A stretch of 46,566 bases of DNA, from assembly GCF_019797825.1 (NCBI RefSeq), contig NZ_CP081856.1:1-46566 (forward strand), given 5' to 3'. Origin of the DNA: Limosilactobacillus panis (GTDB lineage: Bacteria; Bacillota; Bacilli; Lactobacillales; Lactobacillaceae). Each line of letters begins with the position of its first letter. Position 1 is the stretch's first letter. The translations under genes were made by a program, and so were the position numbers. This document shows, one piece after another, positions 40,858 to 46,566 of the stretch. The notes under the pieces are model-generated. The model searched no databases, had not been told where the DNA came from, and saw nothing but the letters and a program-made list of their open reading frames with translations.

Positions 40858-41216
40858 AAACGGCTCAGAATGGCTCTCATGGCCATATAGGACTATACCC
40901 CCTACTTAAAAAATTCCGTGGTGTGTGAACGAAGCTACTGATTACCACCACCCCTTATATAATTCTTCTCTTAGTGGCAACTACCCCCCTTTTTAGATAC
41001 TCAACATATTTTGTGAATTTTTAGATACCCCTATAATGTATGGTTGCCAAAATATCGACTTTGTGAAAAGTCCACCCCAGCATAATATGCCTATATATAG
41101 GCGTTTATGCTGGGTGTGTAATTATAGTTTCACAATTTCCTGTGCAATTACCGTTGCTGTCAAGTCCCTAAATAAGGGCGTTTAGACGATTGATATTTGT
41201 TGGTAAAACGTGGGTT
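40858..41216. repeat. Structured non-coding block B (candidate origin)
   Basis: Second copy of the block at 39354-39716 in the same orientation, located directly downstream of the intact HNH gene and the rep candidate. Conserved: AAAAAATTCCGTGGTGTGTG, CACCACC, TTAGATACCCCTATAAT, the covarying hairpin, and the AATTAC/AATT fold. Origins lie downstream of rep in several theta plasmids of Gram-positive bacteria, which makes an origin role reasonable. Confidence 0.65.
41076..41114. other. Covarying hairpin, copy B
   Basis: CCCAGCATAA (41076-41085) pairs with TTATGCTGGG (41105-41114); the loop carries the same CCTATATATAGG (41090-41101). Relative to copy A, C-G became A-T and A-T became G-C at adjacent pairs. 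Confidence 0.75.
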
Positions 41217-41930
41217 TTATGAATGGTGATCTTTCCACCATTTTCTGATTTTCCTTTGAGTGCTGTTCAAATGGCTATGTTCTGGTATAGCCCTAACAAT
41301 TCGCAAGTTTGGCAAGGCGTTCCCTTTTGACTGGTCCAGCAGATAAGGCTTCAAGTGGTGTATTTCAAAATTTCCTCTCATTACCTGAACGGCCGTATAC
41401 GGCGCTGTCCTTGCCAGCCATTCGATCATCAACCACCAGTACAGCCCTTTACCATTCACCCTCAATCGTCTATCTTTGCCGGGCTTAGCACTACTCATCT
41501 TCCCTTTACTTGTCCATGCCAGACCATACTTAAAAGACCATTGCCACCCGTCCGCCTTAGACCAGATAGCCAGCTCATCGTCGGTTAGTAGCTTGTCGAT
41601 TGCATGGCTGTGTGGGTAACGCCTTGGCTTGCCCTTACTGGTTGTCTGCTCATGTGTCCGTAGCCAGGATAGTACCTCATCATGTGGCCGGTTGTACCTT
41701 AGCAACACCTCTACCTCTACTTCCATAGGCGATAGTCCCAACGTCTTACTGCTTACCAGTACGATGCCCTCACGTGGCACCCACTCGGTCAAATGGTCGC
41801 GAGGGGCGATCACCAGTCCACGGGAATAGGCTTGATCTAGCTTGACCTGCCATGATATGTCTCTCATCTTTCCCGGTGATGCTTCCCGGGTCCATGATTG
41901 GGCTGCCCTGATTGTCTTATCTAGCTCCAT
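41217..41930 (-). CDS. HNH endonuclease-like protein
   Basis: 237 residues. The C-terminal third carries FEIHHLKPYLLDQSKGNALP followed by NLRIVRAIPEHSHLN, a His-His ... Asn ... His pattern of HNH nucleases. The N-terminal two thirds (MELDKTIRAAQSWTREASPG ...) is basic and of no recognised family. AAGGGGTG lies upstream of the ATG. It stands 263 bases downstream of the rep candidate and directly upstream of structured block B, and the broken paralogue has the same neighbour. A role in replication initiation, nicking at the block, or homing are all possible. Confidence 0.6.
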   Translation of the reverse strand: MELDKTIRAAQSWTREASPGKMRDISWQVKLDQAYSRGLVIAPRDHLTEWVPREGIVLVSSKTLGLSPMEVEVEVLLRYNRPHDEVLSWLRTHEQTTSKGKPRRYPHSHAIDKLLTDDELAIWSKADGWQWSFKYGLAWTSKGKMSSAKPGKDRRLRVNGKGLYWWLMIEWLARTAPYTAVQVMRGNFEIHHLKPYLLDQSKGNALPNLRIVRAIPEHSHLNSTQRKIRKWWKDHHS

Positions 41931-42049
41931 AATTTCACCCCTTTTAATCTGTCCTTAAAATTACAATTTTAATTAGACAAGCACTGAAACGCTGGTATAT
42001 CAACGTTCTTGCCCTTGACTACTCACTTGAACCTGGCCGTAACGGTCTA

Positions 42050-42067
42050 TTATAACGATTGTTATAA
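42050..42067. promoter_or_regulatory. Palindrome between rep and the HNH gene
   Basis: TTATAAC-GATT-GTTATAA, perfect seven-base arms, in the 263-bp gap between the two minus-strand genes. Operator-like; nothing else is evident in 41931-42193. Confidence 0.45.
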
Positions 42068-42193
42068 GATAAATCCTGATTATTCGTTTTGACCATTCCT
42101 AGCTTCTTCGTCCAGGTCAATCAGCAATCACCAGGCTGATCTTGATGAATAAAATTAGCTTGCCAGTGCAATTTTGTTGCGTCTCATCGTCAA

Positions 42194-43006
42194 TTAGGAC
42201 ACCACTCGCAACAAAGCCCCGCCTTTTAGTTCCATGCATATCCAACTAACTAGGCGCTCGGCTTGGAATTGTTCGGCTAAGTAGTAGTGTTTGTTGTGGT
42301 ACTTGTTGCGATTAACAACTAAATTCCAGGCCATGATTTTATGTTCAATCAACCATTGGATAGTATTCCGAACCGTGGCCAGTGGCAAGTTGACCCGCTC
42401 GGCAATCCAACTATTGCCCCGGCCCTTATATACTACATTGCCGTTTGGCCCGCCCTTCTCACCTTCAAAAATCATTGATCTTATGCCAAGGTAAACAGCC
42501 AGACGGTTAAGCGTTGCAATCCCGTGCGACTGGTCAAGGATAGCTTTATAGGTGCTTGCATAGATTTTGCTAAAGCCACCCTCGACAGACTGAATAGTTG
42601 GGAAGTCAAGCTTGATACAATCCTCGTCAATCGTGATTACCTCGGCCTCTACCAACTCTCTCAATAAGTCGTGGGCCAGTGGCCGTTGATTGCTGTTCTT
42701 GATACCTAACCATCGCAGAATAGTAGTCTCACTTACTCTCTCAATCACTCGCTCATTATCGACCGCAGGGACTGGTCCAGCTTGCATCGCAAGGATTACC
42801 AGCAACCCATAGGCTCGACTTGATAACTCCATATCAAACACTGATTTAGGAAGCCAGCCCCACACTCCCGGCTTCTTCTCTTCTAGATCGTGCTTTATAA
42901 GCGATTTATACGTCACTTGTAGGCGTTGCTTGGCCAGATCACGATCACGCTTCACTTCGTATGGCTTCACTTTCAAAATTACGTCTTGAATTTCTTTCTC
43001 TTTCAG
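42194..43006 (-). CDS. Candidate replication initiator (two winged-helix regions)
   Basis: 270 residues if started at CTG 43006, which has a perfect AGGAGG (43015-43020) at 8-base spacing; the first conventional alternative (TTG 42976) has no such site. VWGWLPKSVFDMELSSRAYG and the following helices (RVSETTILRWLGI...LLRELVEAEVI) look like a first winged helix. GNSWIAERVNLPLATVRNTI followed by QWLIEHKIMAWNLVV is a second. Two winged helices are the architecture of theta-plasmid initiators. The long structured leader with attenuator, the antisense RNA and the adjacent parAB support the call. The specific Rep family is not recognised, and a regulator cannot be excluded. Confidence 0.55.
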   Translation of the reverse strand: MKEKEIQDVILKVKPYEVKRDRDLAKQRLQVTYKSLIKHDLEEKKPGVWGWLPKSVFDMELSSRAYGLLVILAMQAGPVPAVDNERVIERVSETTILRWLGIKNSNQRPLAHDLLRELVEAEVITIDEDCIKLDFPTIQSVEGGFSKIYASTYKAILDQSHGIATLNRLAVYLGIRSMIFEGEKGGPNGNVVYKGRGNSWIAERVNLPLATVRNTIQWLIEHKIMAWNLVVNRNKYHNKHYYLAEQFQAERLVSWICMELKGGALLRVVS

Positions 43007-43014
43007 ATTGATAA

Positions 43015-43020
43015 CCTCCT
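43015..43020 (-). promoter_or_regulatory. Ribosome binding site pointing to a CTG start
   Basis: AGGAGG on the minus strand, 8 bases before an in-frame CTG at 43006. No ATG, GTG or TTG lies at a proper distance. A CTG start would keep initiator levels low. Confidence 0.6.
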
Positions 43021-43413
43021 CAATCGTTGATATATGGGCGTTGAGAATACGTCACTCATAAAGTGGCGTATTAAATTATCTCTTTCCTTATAATTCTCTC
43101 TTTAATTGTATCTTTCATTTACTACCATTAGTGTGTATACATTGAATAGATAGTTTTAACTAATATGTAACCACTGCATAGTATATTTATATATAGTCAA
43201 TAACTATGCTCCAACTGCACGGTCATATATCACTACTCAACTCATAGTCCCCACAATACCATGGAAGCCCCTATATTATGTCGTTCTTGACGTGAAAGCA
43301 TTGAAATATCTTCAAAATTGGTTAGACCATTTAGTTGTATAGGCTTCTTTATCGTTGATATTTAGGGCGTACTCATCCTTAAACCCCACCAAAGTAATGC
43401 GGTAGCATCATCA

Positions 43414-43521
43414 TCACACTTAGCCTGTCTGTGGCTAAAATGTGACAAAACGATAGCATATCGTTACACTCATTGCTCATTTACTCAACTAACAATTCAT
43501 ATCATTAGCTCAGTAAATGAG
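43414..43521 (-). other. Hairpin series in the rep leader, copy 2
   Basis: Read on the minus strand: CTCATTTACT / AGTAAATGAG (43521 to 43476), AACGAT-ATGCT-ATCGTT (43465 to 43449), and TCACA..TTAGCC / GGCTAA.TGTGA (43445 to 43414). These correspond in order, not in sequence, to hairpins at 27388-27507. The rest of the leader (43021-43413) has no recognisable gene. Confidence 0.55.
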
Positions 43522-43668
43522 TAATGCAGACAATTTAAGCGCACTCCGCCCTTGCCCCTATTAACTTTAGAGTTGATTTTGGTATTTGCAGTCAGAGCAA
43601 TTCATCAGCGAGAACTCAAGTAAGTCGCGTAATTAATAGGGCTGTCCGTAGCATTTCCGAAGCTTCCA

Positions 43669-43795
43669 AGCCACGTCTTTAGTTCCGTGCGATAAGAACA
43701 AGGTTTAGCATACCTATGATGTTAACTACGGATCTGGCGCGTCTCCAGATCCACGGACGCTTTCGGGATACTACCACGGTGCAGAGTCACTGCTT
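43669..43795. ncRNA. 127-nt conserved non-coding core, copy 2
   Basis: Complement identical to 27088-27214 except one base, which restores a perfect GGATCTGG / CCAGATCC stem here. It lies between the attenuator and the rep candidate in the minus direction. Confidence 0.65.
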
Positions 43796-43819
43796 TTGAG
43801 TTTGACGGTTGTGAACCAA

Positions 43820-43851
43820 AAGAAAAAGCATGTAGCCGATTAGCTACACGC
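43820..43851 (-). terminator. Attenuator-like terminator in the rep leader, copy 2
   Basis: On the minus strand GCGTGTAGC / GCTACATGC is followed by TTTTTCTTTT. An upstream GCTACC in the leader can pair with the first arm (GTAGC) and prevent the terminator. The control RNA covers that GCTACC, so binding would favour termination, as in pIP501/pT181-type attenuation. Confidence 0.7.
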
Positions 43852-43890
43852 TTTTTATCTTCTTCGGGTTTCAACTCTAGTTTTGATAAC

Positions 43891-43919
43891 TTGAATTTTT
43901 CGCCATTTCTTTCTATAAT
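43891..43919 (+). promoter_or_regulatory. Promoter of the control RNA, copy 2
   Basis: TTGAAT (43891-43896) and TATAAT (43914-43919), spacing 17; identical boxes and spacing at copy 1. Confidence 0.8.
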
Positions 43920-43925
43920 TTATTT

Positions 43926-44013
43926 ATAGATGAAACGACAACCCCGATCAGCTAGTTACGGTAGCTTTTCGGTAGCCCGTTGAAGTACGCCAATACTTCA
44001 ACGGGCTTTTTCT
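43926..44013 (+). ncRNA. Candidate antisense control RNA, copy 2
   Basis: About 88 nt from the predicted start to the terminator, whose 14-bp perfect stem AGCCCGTTGAAGTA / TACTTCAACGGGCT (43974-44007) is followed by TTTTTCTTTT. It is antisense to the rep leader starting near 44062. It carries GGTAGC segments complementary to the leader's GCTACC. It encodes no peptide (ATGAAACGA... has no ribosome site). Confidence 0.72.
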
Positions 44014-44068
44014 TTTACTCTCGTTTATTTAGTTAGTGAAGTAGTTTGCAAAAACTATTTCACCTATT

Positions 44069-44097
44069 AAAATACGCTAATCTGAAGCGAATGTAAA
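44069..44097 (-). promoter_or_regulatory. Leader promoter, copy 2 (toward rep)
   Basis: TTTACA (complement of 44092-44097) and TATTTT (complement of 44069-44074), spacing 17, conserved at copy 1. Predicted start near 44062. Confidence 0.55.
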
Positions 44098-44112
44098 TGC
44101 TTTCGAATTTGT

Positions 44113-44505
44113 TGTAGTACGTTATATATTATAGTAAATATATAATTGTAGTAAATAAATAACTTACTACAATATATAACTTACTACAGTTATTTATTTA
44201 CTACATCTGTAAACGTTGATTTAACAACATTCTGTTTTCGAAAAAGCTAATTAACTTACTACAATATATAACTGTGGTAAATATATAATTTAATACAACT
44301 AATTATCTGACGAGTGAAAATTTTTGTCATATTCCAAAATATTGTCCATGTGGCCCTAACCTCTCATAAATAACTGTAGTAGATATATACAATATATATA
44401 TATAACTGTGGTAAATATATAATTTACTACAACTAATTATTAAACAAGAGTAAGCCGTTATTATAGTGATAATTGCCATAATCAGTTAATTGTAGTAAAC
44501 TAATT
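44113..44505. repeat. Centromere-like repeats upstream of parA copy 2
   Basis: Clusters at 44113-44210, 44247-44305, 44380-44440 and 44485-44505 of GTAGTA-AATATATAA and the complement TTACTAC. Related to but not identical with the set at 26484-26780, so the two partition systems may or may not recognise each other's sites. Confidence 0.78.
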
Positions 44506-44542
44506 GTGAATTTGAACAGGGGACTTCAAAGGAGTGATGATA

Positions 44543-45430
44543 ATGCCAGCAATTCTTTACGGCAATATGAAGGGTGGAGTCGGCAAGACAACCAACAGCG
44601 TTATGACGGCTTACCAACTTGCCAAACTGGGCTACAAGACGCTCGTATGCGACCTGGACCCCCAGGCCAATGCTACCCAACTGCTGCGGCGGACCTATGG
44701 CTTACAACATGGATCCAATTTACAGATCGACAAAACCATGATGGTCGCGCTGATGGACGAGAACATCAAGCCCGCTATCGTCAACATCATGGACAATCTT
44801 TACCTGTTACCATCCTCCGAGGATTTTAAGAACTACCCAGATTTCCTTGAAATGAAGTTCATGCTGGATAATGAAAAAATCCAGGCGGGTGATAGCAATA
44901 TGCTGCAAAGCGAGATGAGCAAGGTTAAGGAACAACGAATCGCCTACTTCGCCCAGCAACTCGCCAAAGTGCGTGATGAGTACGACTTCATCATTATCGA
45001 CGTACCACCGACGCTTTCCATCTTTACTGACTCCGCTATTTACGCGACTGACTTTGTTATCATCGTCCTCCAGACGCAACAACGGTCACTGGATGGTGCC
45101 GAGATTTTCTTTGAGTACCTCCAGCAGATGTACAACGACTACGCAAACGTCGACTTTGATATTCTTGGTGTCCTAGCCGTTCTGCTGAAGAACAACGCAG
45201 GCCTTGATAGTCAAATCTTGAAAGACGCGGAAACAGACTTCGGTAAGGATATGCTCTTTGACCAGATCATTCGACACATGGAGCGACTCAAGCGTTATGA
45301 CCGAACTGGGATCGCCGAGAAGGGCTTGACCAAGTACGACATGCACGATACTCGGCTGCATTATATTTACAACACGCTGACGAAGGAAATCGTCTCACGC
45401 TTAAAGGACAAAGGGGTTGAATTGAAATAA
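44543..45430 (+). CDS. parA: ParA-type partition ATPase, copy 2
   Basis: 295 residues, same length and motifs as 25487-26374 (MKGGVGKTT, CDLDPQANAT, DFIIIDVPPTLS). Differences are few at protein level (for example GSNLQID for GTDLQIN), while synonymous codons differ extensively and are GC-richer here. The ATG at 44543 follows AAAGGAG at the same spacing as in copy 1. It overlaps parB by one base. Both partition systems appear functional, which raises questions about incompatibility within one molecule. Confidence 0.92.
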   Translation: MPAILYGNMKGGVGKTTNSVMTAYQLAKLGYKTLVCDLDPQANATQLLRRTYGLQHGSNLQIDKTMMVALMDENIKPAIVNIMDNLYLLPSSEDFKNYPDFLEMKFMLDNEKIQAGDSNMLQSEMSKVKEQRIAYFAQQLAKVRDEYDFIIIDVPPTLSIFTDSAIYATDFVIIVLQTQQRSLDGAEIFFEYLQQMYNDYANVDFDILGVLAVLLKNNAGLDSQILKDAETDFGKDMLFDQIIRHMERLKRYDRTGIAEKGLTKYDMHDTRLHYIYNTLTKEIVSRLKDKGVELK

Positions 45431-45804
45431 TGGCCAAGTTTGAGTTTAACAAGAGCGCTAAGAAAAAGTCGCCAAGACCGATTACAGAAACAAAGATCTC
45501 CAAGCCTAAAGAGACTTACGACCCCGCAAAGATGACGAAACAAGTCGAAGCTGAATTTCAAAAGCAACCAAAGAAAAAACGCCCAGTCGGACGGCCCAAG
45601 AGTGGGCGAAAGTCCTACCAGACGGTACGATTACAGAAGAAAACGGTATTGAAAATCAATGCTCTGGAAAATGCTCTCGGGGTACCAACCCAAGATGCCA
45701 CGGTTGACCAGGCTATTGAACGGGTGCTCAACTCGTTGAACGCTGATGAAAAACGGTCATATGAATTGTGGCTCGAAATGTTTGAGAAAAAAGAAGAAAA
45801 ATAA
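45430..45804 (+). CDS. parB: Partition DNA-binding protein (ParB-like), copy 2
   Basis: 124 residues, the same length as copy 1, with the conserved C-terminal half SGRKSYQTVRLQKKTVLKIN followed by ENALGVPTQDATVDQAIERV. Most differences lie in the basic N-terminal linker (AEFQKQPKKKRPVG against EDYQQEKPKKKHPG). An IS30 end begins three bases after the stop codon. If mod-res once followed parB here as at the other locus, it has been lost. Confidence 0.75.
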   Translation: MAKFEFNKSAKKKSPRPITETKISKPKETYDPAKMTKQVEAEFQKQPKKKRPVGRPKSGRKSYQTVRLQKKTVLKINALENALGVPTQDATVDQAIERVLNSLNADEKRSYELWLEMFEKKEEK

Positions 45805-45806
45805 AT

Positions 45807-46317
45807 GGCAGATTGCAAGAAATAACTTGAACGAATTTAGTGACGTAAATTAAGCAAGAAGATCTCGATTGGTGTATGCCAATTAAGACATTTAAGTGGT
45901 CGGGAATTCAGATACCAATTAATTTGAACCAGTTGGTAATCACTTAGTTCTTCAATGGCTTGTCCCTTGGGAATAAACCGTCGCAAAACTCGGTTACGGT
46001 TCTCATTACTACCGCGTTCATGTGGTGAATAAGCATGGGCAAAATAAACCTGAGTACCTGTTAGCTGTTCAATTGTCTGGTAGTTAGCAAACTCTTTACC
46101 ATGATCCACAGTAAGCGTCTTGAGCTTGTCTTGAAGTTGACTAGCTAGTTCAAGTACGGCTTGAGTCATGGACTGACTGTCGCGACCATGGAGCCGTTTA
46201 ACAATTGTCAGGCGACTTTTACGCTCCACAAAAGTAGCCACAGCTTGACCTTTACGTTTACCAGAAAGTACGGTATCAGCTTCAAAGCGACCAAATTCCT
46301 GGCGAGTTTCGACTTTA
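45807..46317 (-). mobile_element. IS30-family (ISLpl1-type) element, other half
   Basis: Begins with the inverted repeat GGCAGATTGCAAGAAATAAC at 45807 and runs to the target duplication CGACTTTA at 46310-46317, where ISL3 starts. Continues at 1241-1791. Confidence 0.88.
45837..46317 (-). pseudogene. IS30 transposase, C-terminal half, disrupted
   Basis: C-terminal part of the transposase cut by ISL3: ETRQEFGRFEADTVLSGKRK (first catalytic Asp), TLTVDHGKEFANYQ (second) and SPHERGSNENRNRVLRR (Glu), ending IEIFLLNLRH. The apparent N-terminus of this frame comes from the ISL3 end and is not native. The N-terminal half is at 1241-1691. Confidence 0.88.
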
Positions 46318-46566
46318 GGTTCTACAATTTTAAGTACTGATGGATTTAACATCAGTGCTTATTTTGGTTTAAATTTAAAATAAAAAACGAAAGATGGCTG
46401 ACCCCCGTCTTCGTTTAAGAAAGGACCATCTTTCATGGATAATTCTATCAGAACTGCTCTCGGAATTAAAGACACTCATCTTGAACTTGATACCAATACT
46501 AAAGAAGACTCGATTGCCGATCACGGCGATTATATTGTGGTCCATCTTGTTCAATCCTACCCCATG
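46318..46566 (+). mobile_element. ISL3-family element, left part (continues at base 1)
   Basis: Left end of an ISL3-type insertion sequence whose right part lies at 1-1240. The left inverted repeat begins GGTTCTACAATTTTAAGTAC at 46318 and pairs with the right end at 1215-1240; the inner half (AAGTACTGAT) is identical. The eight bases before it (CGACTTTA, 46310-46317) recur directly after the right end (1241-1248), the 8-bp duplication typical of ISL3. Joined across the window ends the element is 1,489 bp, a normal size for the family. It sits inside an IS30 transposase gene. Confidence 0.92.
46435..46566 (+). CDS. ISL3-family transposase, N-terminal 44 codons
   Basis: First 44 codons of the transposase completed at 1-1197. 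The ATG at 46435 follows AAAGGA (46421-46426), a usable ribosome binding site. The frame reaches the last base of the window as ...SYPM and resumes at base 1 as HCPHCG, which begins the zinc-finger of the ISL3 transposase. Total length across the junction is 442 residues, matching intact members of the family. The frame is open on both sides, so the gene appears intact on the circle. Confidence 0.9.
   Translation, partial: MDNSIRTALGIKDTHLELDTNTKEDSIADHGDYIVVHLVQSYPM

Noticed and set aside
44506..44829. ORF overlapping parA in another frame
   Set aside because: Entirely inside parA, with atypical composition and no start signal.

Overview
This window looks like a complete circular plasmid of 46,566 bp from a lactic acid bacterium of the Lactobacillaceae (Pediococcus, Lactiplantibacillus, Levilactobacillus or a relative). 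It has been opened inside an ISL3-family transposase. The reading frame at the last base continues into base 1. The ISL3 element assembled across that junction is bounded by matching inverted repeats and by the same 8-bp target duplication (CGACTTTA at 46310-46317 and 1241-1248). The host call rests on the ISLpl1-type IS30, ISL3, IS4 and IS1182 elements, the codon and promoter style, and the gene content. No rRNA or tRNA gene and no CRISPR array was seen.

Layout, clockwise. 46318-1240: ISL3 element inside a broken IS30 copy. 2019-2717: GC-rich flavin/ferredoxin reductase. 3060-4770: Tn3-type resolvase and a transposase stump cut by a second IS30 element (to 5848). 5849-9664: two flavin disulfide-reductase-family enzymes (NADH oxidase, glutathione-reductase-like) separated by a truncated group II intron. 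9962-14307: small membrane stress proteins, a phage head-protein fragment, a serine resolvase, an iron alcohol dehydrogenase under a cre-like promoter, an FMN-binding protein and decayed genes. 14554-15875: IS30 remnant and a frameshifted Rep-like gene. 16246-36488: a block between two nearly identical, directly repeated IS4 elements. This block holds an IS1182, an Fst-type type I toxin-antitoxin, a type III restriction-modification system joined to a parAB operon, another IS30, a surface-protein fragment, a DUF536-HemQ chimera, an MFS transporter, ferrochelatase, a broken ABC permease and a PAS protein. 36489-38765: another resolvase and IS remnants. 38887-44505: replication region with two HNH genes (one broken), two copies of a structured non-coding block, a cold-shock gene and a candidate replication initiator. 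44543-45804: second parAB.

The plasmid reads as a fusion of two related replicons. parA, parB, the centromere-like TAGTAA/TTACTA repeats, a short control RNA with canonical promoter and terminator, an attenuator-like hairpin and a 127-nt non-coding core all occur twice, in opposite orientation (about 25.1-27.4 kb and 43.5-45.8 kb). The HNH gene and its structured neighbour also occur twice. One set still has an intact initiator candidate (42194-43006); the other has lost its rep gene to IS insertion. The par coding sequences have diverged widely at synonymous sites while the 127-nt core differs by one base, so that core is the strongest candidate for an undescribed functional RNA or origin element.

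Maintenance functions are stacked: two partition loci, an Fst-like toxin, a type III R-M system and three serine resolvases. The metabolic cargo is redox- and heme-themed: NADH oxidase, disulfide reductase, flavin reductase, alcohol dehydrogenase, coproporphyrin ferrochelatase, a HemQ fragment and a PAS protein. Function names come from recognising motifs and family sequences by eye; no database search was run.
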